NCBI GenBank assembly: GCA_963835135.1
Contig: CAWIEF010000001.1
Location: forward strand, 186,001 to 250,000
Length of the DNA: 64,000 bases
Direction: 5' to 3'
Origin: JAVVHH01 sp963835135
GTDB lineage: Bacteria; Pseudomonadota; Alphaproteobacteria; Acetobacterales; Acetobacteraceae
A program made the translations under genes and the position numbers. The notes under the pieces are model-generated. The model saw only the letters and a list, made by a program, of their open reading frames with translations, ran no database searches and had not been told where the DNA came from. This document shows, one piece after another, positions 1 to 8,399 of this stretch. How positions within the stretch are numbered: position 1 is the first letter of the stretch; each line of letters opens with the position of its first letter.

Positions 1-179
1 CCCGGCACGATCGCCTTGGGCTTGGCGCCGTAATGGAGCGTCGCCAGGACCAATGCCCCGCCGAGCACCATCATCAGGTTGGAGTTGGTGAAGTTCACCG
101 AACGCCCGACGGCGCCCAGCGCGCTGTGGAGCTCGAACTGGCCCAATGCGTCGATCTTCGGTGCTGCTTCGGCCGCCAA
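1..179 (-). CDS. atpB: F0F1 ATP synthase subunit a, N-terminal part (cut by window edge)
   Basis: This is the first 59 or so residues of the F0 a subunit, the membrane protein that forms the proton half-channels beside the c ring. The N-terminus has the family pattern: KIDALGQFEL, then FTNSNLMMVLGG entering the first membrane helix. The start is read as TTG at 179. An in-frame TGA lies two codons upstream, so no earlier start is possible, and a GAGAGGGG ribosome site sits just before it. It follows the small AtpZ/AtpI-type gene by 17 bp in the same direction, the usual alphaproteobacterial order. The rest lies beyond position 1. Confidence 0.9.
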   Translation of the reverse strand, partial: MAAEAAPKIDALGQFELHSALGAVGRSVNFTNSNLMMVLGGALVLATLHYGAKPKAIVP

Positions 180-196
180 AACTCAGTCCCCTCTCG

Positions 197-508
197 TCAC
201 AACCCCGGGGTGCGCCGCGATTTGGGCGGCATCATCAGCCGCCACACATTCGCCACCCCGGCCGCACCACCCAGCAGCACGAACAATGCCAGCAACCAGG
301 GCCTGGTCCCCAGCAGCCAATCCAAGCCCCATCCGATCGCGAGCCCGACCGCGAGCGCGGAAACCAGCTCGACCCCGACACGAACGCCGATGCCCATCGG
401 GCTTGGCGCACCGTCCCGGCCAGGTGCCGGCTTCGGCGCTGCCGCCTCCTGCCGTGCCTGCGCGCTGCGCAGACGCTCCTCGAAGGAGCTCTTGTCCCGA
501 TCGCTCAT
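197..508 (-). CDS. AtpZ/AtpI-type F0F1 ATP synthase assembly protein
   Basis: This is a small (103 aa) membrane protein directly before atpB. The N-terminal third is charged and soluble. Two hydrophobic helices follow: roughly residues 40-60 (VELVSALAVGLAIGWGLDWLLG) and 68-88. The first carries the Gly-rich helix seen in AtpI/AtpZ proteins, which help c-ring assembly or Mg/Ca uptake around the F0 sector. The ATG at 508 is preferred because it has a GAGGCGGGA ribosome site; a longer in-frame start at 529 adds only MGVREAG. The assignment rests on position and hydropathy more than on strongly conserved residues. Confidence 0.8.
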   Translation of the reverse strand: MSDRDKSSFEERLRSAQARQEAAAPKPAPGRDGAPSPMGIGVRVGVELVSALAVGLAIGWGLDWLLGTRPWLLALFVLLGGAAGVANVWRLMMPPKSRRTPGL

Positions 509-640
509 TCCCGCCTCTCGCACGCCCATCGGCCGCGCCGCAAAGGCGCGGGTTTGCTAGCTTCGAGGGGTGGGGGTGTCAAGGCTGCGGGCGCAACGTT
601 GCGCGTTTGTCGAGGGATTGTGGCTCTCGCTGCTGGACGG

Positions 641-1330
641 TCACTCGGTATCGAGCGCGTACCCCGCCGCGCGCACCGTCCGTACGATGTCGAGTTCGCC
701 CTCGCCGTTGATGCTCTTGCGCAGCCGGCGGATGTGCACGTCGACCGTGCGGGGCTCGACATGGATGTCGCGGCCCCACACGGCATTGAGCAATTCCTCG
801 CGCGAGAACACCCGCCGCGGATGCTGCATGAGGAATTCCAGCAGCCGGTATTCGGTCGGCCCGAGATGCAGCGCGCGCGCGTTGCGCTGAACCCGGTGGG
901 CGGACTGATCCATGACGATGTCGTGGAACTCGAGCTGGCCGCGGGACGATGGCGGGCCGGCCCGGCGTAGCAGCGCGCGCATGCGCGCCAGCAGCGCGTC
1001 CATGCTGAACGGCTTGGTGATGTAATCGTCGGCGCCGGTATTGAGGCCGCGCACGGCGTCCTGATCCTCGCTGCGGGCGGTCACCATGATCACCGGCAGG
1101 TCGCGCGTCGCGGGCCTGCGGCGGATTTGCCGGCACACCTCGATACCGGACATCACGGGCAGCATCCAATCGAGCAGCACGATGTCGGGGGGCGATTCCG
1201 CGATCCGCGCCATGGCTTCCTGTCCGTCGACGGCCTCCTCGACGTCGAACCCCTGCTTCTCGAGGTTGTAGCGGAGCATCGCGACCAGCGAAGCCTCGTC
1301 CTCGACGACGAGGACCATTGGTTTCTGCAT
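641..1330 (-). CDS. phoB: Phosphate regulon response regulator PhoB
   Basis: This is an OmpR/PhoB-type regulator of 229 aa. The receiver domain (about residues 5-118) shows VVEDE, the phospho-acceptor Asp in LLDWMLP, the conserved Thr in VTAR and Lys in TKPF. The C-terminal winged helix (about 135-228) has the YRLLEFL helix, the WGRDIHVEPRTVDVHIRRLR recognition region and the final RTVRAAGYAL. Phosphorylated PhoB binds Pho boxes and activates phosphate-scavenging genes; one such box lies upstream of pstS here. It follows phoU by 13 bp and is the last gene of the pst operon. The ATG at 1330 was chosen over a GTG at 1354 that would overlap phoU. Confidence 0.95.
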   Translation of the reverse strand: MQKPMVLVVEDEASLVAMLRYNLEKQGFDVEEAVDGQEAMARIAESPPDIVLLDWMLPVMSGIEVCRQIRRRPATRDLPVIMVTARSEDQDAVRGLNTGADDYITKPFSMDALLARMRALLRRAGPPSSRGQLEFHDIVMDQSAHRVQRNARALHLGPTEYRLLEFLMQHPRRVFSREELLNAVWGRDIHVEPRTVDVHIRRLRKSINGEGELDIVRTVRAAGYALDTE

Positions 1331-1343
1331 CAGAGCGCACCCA

Positions 1344-2069
1344 TCAGATCGCACCTTGTGGCCGGACCACGGCGTAGGCGGCGCTGTCGGTGCCCTTGGG
1401 CCGCTCGTCGTCCAGCGACGTGCCGGTCACGGCATAGTGGACGGTCTCGGCGATGTTGGTCGCGTGATCGCCGATCCGCTCGAGGTTCTTGGCGATGAAC
1501 AGCAGGTGCGTGCAGGGGGTGATGTTGCGCGGGTCTTCCATCATGTAGGTGATCAGCTCGCGAAAGATGGAGTTGTAGAGGTCGTCGATGGCCTGGTCGG
1601 ATTGCCAGACCTGGACCGCCTTGGCGTCGTCGTTCTCGCCGACGGCGTCGATGACGAGGCGCAGGTTTTCCTGCGCGAGCCGCGCCATGGTGGTCAGTCC
1701 GATCAGGCTGAACGGCAGGGTGAACTGTCCGAGCACGATGCTGCGCTTGGCGACGTTCTTGGCGTAGTCGCCGATCCGCTCGAGCTGGGCCGAGATCTTC
1801 AGGCCGGCCACGATCTGGCGCAGGTCGCTCGCCATGGGCTGGCGCAACGCCAGCAGCCGGATGACCGCCGCCTCGATCTGCCGCTCGAGGGCGTCGACCG
1901 CGGCATCCTGCTGGACCGCCTTGGTGGCGACCTCGGGGTCCTGGCCGACGATGGCGTCGGTGGCCAGCGCGACCTGGTTCTCGACGATGCCGCCCATCTG
2001 GGTCAGCATGTCGCGCAAACGGTCCAGCTCCTGGGTGAAGCTCTTCACGATGTGAGGGGTGTCGGACAT
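1344..2069 (-). CDS. phoU: Phosphate signalling protein PhoU
   Basis: PhoU (241 aa) is a cytoplasmic all-helical protein. It links the Pst transporter to the phosphate sensor kinase and keeps the regulon off when phosphate is plentiful. Two tandem three-helix PhoU domains are visible. Each has a metal-site-type motif: ERIGDYAKNVAKR near residue 97 and ERIGDHATNIAE near residue 200. The start at 2069 has a strong GGAGGGAG ribosome site. It lies between pstB and phoB in the same direction, the normal alphaproteobacterial order. No phoR sensor gene is found with them in this window. Confidence 0.96.
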   Translation of the reverse strand: MSDTPHIVKSFTQELDRLRDMLTQMGGIVENQVALATDAIVGQDPEVATKAVQQDAAVDALERQIEAAVIRLLALRQPMASDLRQIVAGLKISAQLERIGDYAKNVAKRSIVLGQFTLPFSLIGLTTMARLAQENLRLVIDAVGENDDAKAVQVWQSDQAIDDLYNSIFRELITYMMEDPRNITPCTHLLFIAKNLERIGDHATNIAETVHYAVTGTSLDDERPKGTDSAAYAVVRPQGAI

Positions 2070-2086
2070 GGTGCTGCTCCCTCCGC

Positions 2087-2935
2087 TCAGCCGAAGCGGC
2101 CGGTGATGTATTCCTGGGTCTTCTTCTGCTTCGGCGCGGTGAACATCTGGCCCGCCGGCGCCACCTCGATGAGCTCGCCGAGGTAGAAGAACGCCACCTG
2201 GTCGGCGCAGCGCGCGGCCTGCTGCATGTTGTGGGTGACGATGGCGATGGTGAACTCGCTCTTCAGCTCGTCGATCAGTTCCTCGACCTTGAGCGTGCTG
2301 ATCGGGTCGAGCGCGGAGGTGGGTTCGTCGAGCAGGATGACTTCCGGCCGGGTCGCGATGGTGCGGGCGATGCAGAGGCGCTGTTGCTGGCCGCCGGACA
2401 TGCTGCCCGCGGGACTGGTCAGCCTGTCCTTCACCTCGGTCCACAGCGCCGCGCGGGTGAGCGACCACTCGACGCGCTCGTCCATCTGGGCCCGGGTCAG
2501 CTTCTCGTGCAGCCGCACGCCGAACGCGATGTTGTCGTAGACCGACATCGGGAACGGGGTCGGCTTTTGGAACACCATGCCGATCCGGCTGCGCAGGTCG
2601 TTCAGGTCGACGCCGGCGGCGATGATGTTCTGCCCGTCCATCAGCACCTCGCCCTCGGCGCGCTGGCCCGGATAGAGGTCGTACATCCGGTTGAGGCAGC
2701 GGAGCAGCGTCGACTTGCCGCAGCCGGACGGACCGATCATGCCCGTCACCTGCCGCTCCGGCAGGTCGAGGTTGATCGCCTTGAGCGCCCTGTTGGCGCC
2801 ATAGAAGAAGTCGAGGTTCCTGATCGCCAGCCGCGGCGTGCCGATGGCGGCGGACGACCGCGCTTGCATCGCGCTCATCGTTCCTGCCGTCGATCCGGCC
2901 TGCGAGCCCGCCGTGCTGTCTTGGGTCACCGACAT
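2087..2935 (-). CDS. pstB: Phosphate ABC transporter ATPase PstB
   Basis: This is the ATP-hydrolysing subunit (282 aa) of the high-affinity phosphate importer PstSCAB. It shows the Walker A motif GPSGCGKST, Q-loop VFQKPTPFPMS (the FPMS part is typical of PstB), signature SGGQQQRL, Walker B VILLDEP and the H-loop THN. The residue before the signature Ser is Met rather than the usual Leu, a minor change. About 30 low-complexity residues (Ser/Ala/Gly/Thr) precede the ATPase domain. An internal Met at residue 20 could be an alternative start. It sits 2 bp after pstA and 17 bp before phoU. Confidence 0.97.
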   Translation of the reverse strand: MSVTQDSTAGSQAGSTAGTMSAMQARSSAAIGTPRLAIRNLDFFYGANRALKAINLDLPERQVTGMIGPSGCGKSTLLRCLNRMYDLYPGQRAEGEVLMDGQNIIAAGVDLNDLRSRIGMVFQKPTPFPMSVYDNIAFGVRLHEKLTRAQMDERVEWSLTRAALWTEVKDRLTSPAGSMSGGQQQRLCIARTIATRPEVILLDEPTSALDPISTLKVEELIDELKSEFTIAIVTHNMQQAARCADQVAFFYLGELIEVAPAGQMFTAPKQKKTQEYITGRFG

Positions 2936-2937
2936 CC

Positions 2938-3825
2938 TCAATTCCTTTTCCGCAGCGCGAACCGCGCCACGATGTTCAACGCCAGCACCCCGATCGTGAT
3001 GATCAGCGCCCCGACCCATGCCAGTTGCACCCAATCCTCGTAGGCCGAGCCGGCATACTGGTAGATGGTCACCGGCAGGCTGCTCATCGGGCGCGACATG
3101 TCGAGCGACCAGTTGAGGTTGCCCAGCGAGGTGAACAGCAGCGGCGCCGTTTCGCCGGCGATGCGCGCGATGGCGAGCAGCACGCCGGTCATGATCCCGT
3201 CGAGCGCCGCACGGTAGCAGACGAACACGATCGTCTTCCACTTCGGCGCACCCAGCGCCATCGCCGCCTCGCGCAATGCGGTCGGGATCAGGCGCAGCAT
3301 GTCCTCCGTCGTGCGGACCACGATCGGGATCACGATCACCGCCAGCGCCACCGCGCCGGCCCAGCCGGAGAAGCCGCCGAACGGGTTGACCAGGATCTGG
3401 TAGACGAACAGGCCGATCAGGATGCTCGGCGCCGAAAGCAGGATGTCGGAGACGAACCGGATCACGTCGCCGAGCTTCGACCCGGCCGCGTATTCCGACA
3501 AGTAGGTGCCGACCATCAGCCCGATCGGCGTGCCGATGAGCGTGCCCAGCGCGGTCTGGATGAGGCTGCCGATGATGGCGTTCAACAACCCGCCCTGCGA
3601 GCCCGGCGGCAGGGTGATGTGCGTGAACACGCCGAGCGACAACCCCTTGTAGCCGAGCATGAGCAAGGTCACGAGGATCGAGGCCAGGAAGAACAGGCCG
3701 ATGCCAGCCGCGATCCAGCACAGGGTGCGGACGACCCGGTCCGAGGTGCGCCGGCGTCGCCCGAGCGCACGGGCGACCGCCGCGTCGCGCGCGACCCGCG
3801 GCAGCGCCGCGGCGGAACCGCTCAT
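2938..3825 (-). CDS. pstA: Phosphate ABC transporter permease PstA
   Basis: PstA (295 aa) is one of the two membrane subunits of the phosphate importer. A basic N-terminal tail of about 30 residues is followed by about six membrane helices. The cytoplasmic coupling (EAA) loop is visible as REAAMALGAPKWKTI near residues 195-210. It ends with a basic tail FALRKRN. The ATG at 3825 overlaps the pstC stop by 4 bp, so the two permeases are translationally coupled, as expected for partners made in equal amounts. Confidence 0.96.
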   Translation of the reverse strand: MSGSAAALPRVARDAAVARALGRRRRTSDRVVRTLCWIAAGIGLFFLASILVTLLMLGYKGLSLGVFTHITLPPGSQGGLLNAIIGSLIQTALGTLIGTPIGLMVGTYLSEYAAGSKLGDVIRFVSDILLSAPSILIGLFVYQILVNPFGGFSGWAGAVALAVIVIPIVVRTTEDMLRLIPTALREAAMALGAPKWKTIVFVCYRAALDGIMTGVLLAIARIAGETAPLLFTSLGNLNWSLDMSRPMSSLPVTIYQYAGSAYEDWVQLAWVGALIITIGVLALNIVARFALRKRN

Positions 3826-4799
3826 GTCCGCACTCCGGGCCGGAGCAACAGCCGCGAGAGGGCGAGCACGATGAAGGAGATCACGAACAGGATGAACCCC
3901 AGTGCCAGCAGCGAGGAGAGCTTCAAGCTGCCGGCCGGGCTTTCGGGGAACACGAGCGCCACGATCGAGGCGATCGTGTTGCCGGGACCGAACAGGCTGG
4001 GGGTGATGCGGTTGGCGTTGCCGATGACGAAGGTGACGGCCATGGTCTCGCCGAGCGCGCGGCCCAGGCCGAGCATGATGCCGCCGACGACCGAGGTGCG
4101 CGTGTAGGGCAGCACGATCGAGCGCATCACCTCCCAGGTGGTCGAGCCCAGGCCGTAGGCGCTTTCCTTGTAGACGGCCGGCACGGTCAGGAAGACGTCG
4201 CGCATGGTGGCCGAGATGAACGGGATGATCATGATCGCGAGCACGACCGAGGCGGTGAAGATGCCGGTGCCGAACGGCGCGCCGGAGAACAGGTCGCCAA
4301 TGACCGGGAGGTCGCCGAGGTTGTCGATCAAGGGCGGCTCGACATACGTGGCCATGAACGGCACGAGCACGGCGAAGCCCCACATGCCGTAGATGATGGA
4401 CGGGACGGCGGCCAGCAGCTCGACCGCGGTGCCGACCGGCCGGCGCAGCCAGGCGGGGGCGAGTTCGGTGAGGAAGATGGCGATGCCGAACGAGATCGGC
4501 ACGGCAAGGACGAGCGCGATGACCGAGGTGATCAGCGTTCCATATATCGCGACAGCGCCGCCATATGTGTTTTGGACGGGGTCCCAGTTGGTGTCGACCA
4601 GGAAATTCGCACCGAACTCACGGAAGGCGGGGAGTCCGCCCACGAAGAGCGTGACGATGATGGCGCCCAGGAGCACCAGCACAAGTAATCCAGATCCCCT
4701 TGCGAGGAGGGCGAAGACGGCGTCGCCAGTGCTGGCGCCGCGTCTTGGCCGTGGAGGGATGGTTTTTGATGCGGGAGCGGCAGCGAGGGCCTCTGACAC
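3822..4799 (-). CDS. pstC: Phosphate ABC transporter permease PstC
   Basis: PstC (325 aa) is the second permease subunit of the Pst system. An N-terminal basic segment leads into about six membrane helices. The PstC hallmarks are AVPSIIYGMWGFAVLVP near residue 140 and the EAA loop ESAYGLGSTTWEVMR near residues 225-240. The start is GTG at 4799, preceded by an AGGAAC ribosome site. It lies 72 bp after pstS in the same direction. This is a common place for attenuation, since the binding protein is needed in excess, but I see no convincing hairpin there. Confidence 0.95.
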   Translation of the reverse strand: MSEALAAAPASKTIPPRPRRGASTGDAVFALLARGSGLLVLVLLGAIIVTLFVGGLPAFREFGANFLVDTNWDPVQNTYGGAVAIYGTLITSVIALVLAVPISFGIAIFLTELAPAWLRRPVGTAVELLAAVPSIIYGMWGFAVLVPFMATYVEPPLIDNLGDLPVIGDLFSGAPFGTGIFTASVVLAIMIIPFISATMRDVFLTVPAVYKESAYGLGSTTWEVMRSIVLPYTRTSVVGGIMLGLGRALGETMAVTFVIGNANRITPSLFGPGNTIASIVALVFPESPAGSLKLSSLLALGFILFVISFIVLALSRLLLRPGVRT

Positions 4800-4871
4800 G
4801 TTGGTTCCTGTAGAAAACGTCGTTTGGAGCCGGTGGGTCCCCGGGCCGAGCCCGGAGACCGCGGGCCGTGG

Positions 4872-5891
4872 TTACTTATAGGCTAATTGTTGTTTCCAGG
4901 TGGAGCGGACCATGTCCTTCACGGCGGCCGGCAGCGGGACGTATTCGAGCTGCGAGGCGATGGCGTCGCCGTGCTCATAGTCCCAGTTGACCCATTTCAA
5001 CACCAACTGCTCACGGGCGGGGTCCTTGGGATCCTTGGGCAGCAGCAGGAACGTGGCCGACACGATCGGCCAGCTGGTCTTGCCGGGCTGATCGATCAGG
5101 CTGACGGCGTAGTCGGCGGCATCCTTCCAGTTCGCGTTGGACGCCGCGGCCTGGAAGCTGGCCATGGTCGGCTTGACGAACTCGCCCTCCTTGTTCTTCA
5201 GCTCGGTGGTGGCGAGGTGGTTCTGGCTGGCATAGGCGTTCTCGACGTAGCCGATGCCGCCGCGGACCTGCTTGACGCTGCCGGCGACGCCATCGTTGCC
5301 GCGCGCGCCGTTACCGACCGGCCACTTGACGCTGGTGCTGGCGCCCACGCCGGACTTCCAGCTGGCGCTGGCCGAGGAGAGATAGCTGGTGAACACATAG
5401 GACGTGCCCGAGGCGTCGGCGCGGTAGACGGGGGCGATCGCGATGCTGGGCAGCTTGACACCCGGGTTCAGCGCCTCGATCTTGGCGTCGTTCCACTTGG
5501 TGATCTTGCCTTCGTAGATGTCGGCCAAGATCTCGCCGGTCAGCTTGATCTGGTCGGCCTCGATCCCGGGCAGGTTGACGATCGGCACGACCGCGCCCAT
5601 CACCATCGGGAACTGCACCAGGTTGTTTGAGGCGAGCTTCGCCGCATCGACCGGCGCGTCGGACGCACCGAAGTCGACCGTGCGGTTCATGATCTGGTTC
5701 TGGCCGCCACCGGAGCCGATGGCCTGATAGTTCAGCTCGACGCCGATGGCCGACTTCGCGGCCTCGCCCCACTTGGTATACACCGGAGCTGGGAATGTCG
5801 CACCGGCGCCGGTGATCTGCTGCGCGGCAGTCGGGAGGGCGGCGGCGCAGGTCAGCGCAGCCGACGCCAGCACCATGGAAGTGAATTTCAT
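4872..5891 (-). CDS. pstS: Phosphate-binding periplasmic protein PstS
   Basis: PstS (339 aa) captures phosphate in the periplasm and delivers it to PstCA. The first 24 residues form a classic signal peptide (MKFTSMVLASAALTCAA, cleavage after ALPTAA). The mature start QQITGAGATFPAPVYTKW is the conserved phosphate-loop region. GSGGGQ, DFGASDAPV and RADASGTSYVFT supply further phosphate-binding segments. The ATG at 5891 has an AGGAA site; a longer frame upstream has no ribosome site and would bury the signal peptide. It is the first gene of pstSCAB-phoUB and has a Pho box about 100 bp upstream. Confidence 0.97.
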   Translation of the reverse strand: MKFTSMVLASAALTCAAALPTAAQQITGAGATFPAPVYTKWGEAAKSAIGVELNYQAIGSGGGQNQIMNRTVDFGASDAPVDAAKLASNNLVQFPMVMGAVVPIVNLPGIEADQIKLTGEILADIYEGKITKWNDAKIEALNPGVKLPSIAIAPVYRADASGTSYVFTSYLSSASASWKSGVGASTSVKWPVGNGARGNDGVAGSVKQVRGGIGYVENAYASQNHLATTELKNKEGEFVKPTMASFQAAASNANWKDAADYAVSLIDQPGKTSWPIVSATFLLLPKDPKDPAREQLVLKWVNWDYEHGDAIASQLEYVPLPAAVKDMVRSTWKQQLAYK

Positions 5892-5993
5892 ATGAGTTCC
5901 TCGTTGAGGCTTGTGTACCGACCGCTGATGTTGCGTCGGCGGTCCAACGGAGCGGGTTGTGACAGCGTTGGACGGCACTCAGGTTGCAGTTCG

Positions 5994-6011
5994 ATGACAG
6001 TTTGATGACAG
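5994..6011 (-). promoter_or_regulatory. Pho box (PhoB-binding direct repeat) upstream of pstS
   Basis: On the minus strand the sequence reads CTGTCAT-CAAA-CTGTCAT. These are two perfect 7-bp half-sites with a 4-bp spacer, giving the 11-bp period that places both on one DNA face. This matches the classical PhoB consensus. It points towards pstS, ending about 100 bp before its start codon. A single related heptamer (GTGACAG) lies at 5959-5965 but is out of phase. I could not identify a clear -10 element. The divergent MFS gene shares this 193-bp region. Confidence 0.9.
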
Positions 6012-6084
6012 GGACGCCGGCAGCCCGGCATCAAGCGAAGTTCAACCGTTCCTTTCGAGACCTCCTCCGTTACGAAGCATTGCC

Positions 6085-7536
6085 ATGACCGATACAACCA
6101 TCCGCCGCCCCCTCGTCATGGTCGCTGTCATGGCCGCCATGTTCATGGTCGCGATCGAAGCGACCATCGTCTCGACCGCCATGCCCCAGATTGCGGCGCA
6201 ACTCGGCAACCTGCGTCTCTATGCCTGGGTGTTCTCCGCGTTCCTCCTCGCCCAGACGTCGACCACCATCGTGTTCGGCAAGCTGGCCGACATGTTCGGC
6301 CGCAAGCCGGTGCTGCTGGTCGGCATCGCGATCTTCCTCGCCGGGTCGCTGCTCTGCGGCTTTGCGACGTCCATGTCGGTCCTGATCGGCTACCGCCTTC
6401 TGCAGGGTGCGGGCGCGGGCGCGATCCAGCCGATCGTGCTGACCATCGTCGGCGACCTCTACCCGGTGCACGAGCGCGGCCGGGTGCAGGGCTATCTGTC
6501 GAGTGTCTGGGGCATCTCCTCCGTGCTCGGCCCGTTGGCAGGCGGGTTGATCACGCAGCATCTGAACTGGGCTTGGGTGTTCTGGATCAACCTGCCGGTT
6601 GGCCTGATCGCGTCGGTGATGTTCGTGATTTTCCTCAAGGAGAAGGTCGCCACCGCGCAACGCAAGGTCGACGTGATCGGCGCAGTCCTGTTCACGACCT
6701 CGATCGCGGCGCTGATGACCGCGCTGACCGAGATCGGCACGTCGTCCACCAACGTGACCCTCGCGCTGGCGATCTTCGCGGTCACGGCGGCCCTGTTCGT
6801 GGTGCAGGAGCGGCGGGTCGATGACCCGATGCTGGCGTTCGGCCTATGGAGCCGCCGCCCGATCGCGTCGGCCAACGCGGCCACGCTGCTGTTCGGCATG
6901 GCACTTATCGGGCTGAGCGCCTTCCTGCCGATGTATGTCCAGGGCGTGCTCGGGCGCACCGCGCTGGTGGCCGGTTTCACGCTGACGGCGATGTCGTTCG
7001 GCTGGCCGGTCGGGGCGTTCTATGCGACCCGGCGCCTTTTCCCTGCCATCGGCCTGCGCGGCACCATGCTCGTCGGCGGCCTACTGCTTCCGCTCGGGTC
7101 GAGCATGATGCTGTTCCTGGCGCCGGGCCTGTCGCCGCTGATCGCAGGGGCCGGGTCGCTGGTGATGGGGGTCGGGATGGGATTCCTCAGCACGTCGGCC
7201 ATCGTGCTGATCCAAGGCAGCGTCGGCTGGGCGGAGCGCGGCGCGGCGACGGCCTCGAACATCTTTGCCCGCAATCTTGGCAGCACGTTCGGCGCGACGC
7301 TGCTTGGCGGCGTGTTGAACGCGAGCCTGGCCGACAATGCGGGCGGAGCGATCAGCTACAGCCAGATCCGCACCTTGCTGGAGCGCCCGGGTCAGGCCCT
7401 TGGCGATCTGTCGGTGCAGGCGGCGCTCGGGCATGCGCTGCATCTGACGTTCTGGGCGATGTTCGTGATCACCCTGGCGGGCCTCGCGGCGGTCACCATC
7501 GTCCCGCGCATCGCCATCCGCCAGCCGGCCGAGTAG
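6085..7536 (+). CDS. DHA2-family MFS drug exporter (EmrB/QacA type)
   Basis: This 483-aa protein has about 14 hydrophobic segments, the number typical of the DHA2 proton-coupled multidrug exporters. It shows the first-helix motif AIEATIVSTAMPQIA, motif A in the 2-3 loop (GKLADMFGRKPVLL) and a motif-C-like stretch SSVLGPLAGGLIT in helix 5. There is no HlyD/EmrA adaptor gene beside it, so it may work alone or with a distant partner. It is divergent from pstS, and the shared upstream region carries the Pho box, but nothing shows that the box acts on this gene. The substrate is unknown. Confidence 0.88.
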   Translation: MTDTTIRRPLVMVAVMAAMFMVAIEATIVSTAMPQIAAQLGNLRLYAWVFSAFLLAQTSTTIVFGKLADMFGRKPVLLVGIAIFLAGSLLCGFATSMSVLIGYRLLQGAGAGAIQPIVLTIVGDLYPVHERGRVQGYLSSVWGISSVLGPLAGGLITQHLNWAWVFWINLPVGLIASVMFVIFLKEKVATAQRKVDVIGAVLFTTSIAALMTALTEIGTSSTNVTLALAIFAVTAALFVVQERRVDDPMLAFGLWSRRPIASANAATLLFGMALIGLSAFLPMYVQGVLGRTALVAGFTLTAMSFGWPVGAFYATRRLFPAIGLRGTMLVGGLLLPLGSSMMLFLAPGLSPLIAGAGSLVMGVGMGFLSTSAIVLIQGSVGWAERGAATASNIFARNLGSTFGATLLGGVLNASLADNAGGAISYSQIRTLLERPGQALGDLSVQAALGHALHLTFWAMFVITLAGLAAVTIVPRIAIRQPAE

Positions 7537-7545
7537 GCCAGCGGT

Positions 7546-8385
7546 TCAGAAGCCGTAGAGCCGCATGGCGTTGTCGTGCATGACCAGGTCCGCGACGGAC
7601 CGGTCCCCGACCGCCTGGCGGAACGCGTCGACCAGCGCGGCATACTCGAGCGCCCGATAGTCGGCCTGAACGGTAGAGCCCCGCTGGTCGGCATGGGGCG
7701 GCGTGTGCGGCCAGTCGCTGCCCCACACGCAGCGAGTCGGCGCCGCCTGGAGCAGCGCCGAAAGCCAGAGTGGGTCGGGCGTGATGCCGCGCGCGTCGCC
7801 CGTCACGCGGTAGGGCGCCGAAAGCTTGATCCAGACATGCGGGAGTTGCACCAGCGCGAGCAGTCCCTGGCCTGCGTCGCTGTCCGGCCGGGCTCGGCCC
7901 GGCAGGCCGTAATGGTCGATGACGACCGGCACGTCGGATTGGGCCAGCCGATCGGCGGCCTCGAGCAGCACTGGCAGCTCGGCAATCACCTGCACATGCG
8001 CCCGCATGCGCTTGGCCAACCCGGAGACCGCCGCCAAGCGCTCCGACAAGCCCGGCCCGGCAGACGGCCCACTATATAGATTGATGCGGAGGCCGCGTAT
8101 GCCGGACGCGGCGAGCCGCAGCGCGTCGCCCTCGCCGGTCGCCGCCGGGTCGAGCACGGCCACGCCGGCGCCGCGCGGTCCCAAGGCGGCCAGCGTTTCC
8201 AGCAGCAGAGTGTTGTCGGTGCCGTAGAAGCTCGGCTGCACCACCACGAAGCGGGTCACGCCGAGCGGCGCGCCGAGCGCCTCGAGCTGGGCGATGGTCG
8301 CGACCGCCGGCGTGTAGGCGCGGTCGGGAATGAGCGGATAGCGGGCCGGGTCGCCCACGACGTGGATATGGGTGTCGACGACCAT
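7546..8385 (-). CDS. Amidohydrolase-2 family hydrolase (PDC-hydrolase-like)
   Basis: This 279-aa protein has a metal-dependent TIM-barrel fold. It shows the N-terminal HxH motif (DTHIHV, residues 4-9), a mid-protein VVIDHYG histidine and the late VWGSDWPHT motif with the catalytic Asp. These together define the amidohydrolase-2 group, which includes 2-pyrone-4,6-dicarboxylate hydrolase and related lactonases. The true substrate cannot be read from sequence, and no aromatic-degradation genes surround it. It sits 14 bp before aspS in the same direction and converges with the MFS exporter. It may simply share aspS transcription. Confidence 0.8.
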   Translation of the reverse strand: MVVDTHIHVVGDPARYPLIPDRAYTPAVATIAQLEALGAPLGVTRFVVVQPSFYGTDNTLLLETLAALGPRGAGVAVLDPAATGEGDALRLAASGIRGLRINLYSGPSAGPGLSERLAAVSGLAKRMRAHVQVIAELPVLLEAADRLAQSDVPVVIDHYGLPGRARPDSDAGQGLLALVQLPHVWIKLSAPYRVTGDARGITPDPLWLSALLQAAPTRCVWGSDWPHTPPHADQRGSTVQADYRALEYAALVDAFRQAVGDRSVADLVMHDNAMRLYGF

Positions 8386-8399
8386 GAGCCCCCAGCGCG

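Noticed and set aside
591..604. Perfect palindrome GCGCAACGTTGCGC after phoB
   Set aside because: It could be a weak terminator stem or a regulator site, but there is no T-run on either strand, the loop would be very short, and one 14-bp palindrome is expected by chance at this length of DNA.
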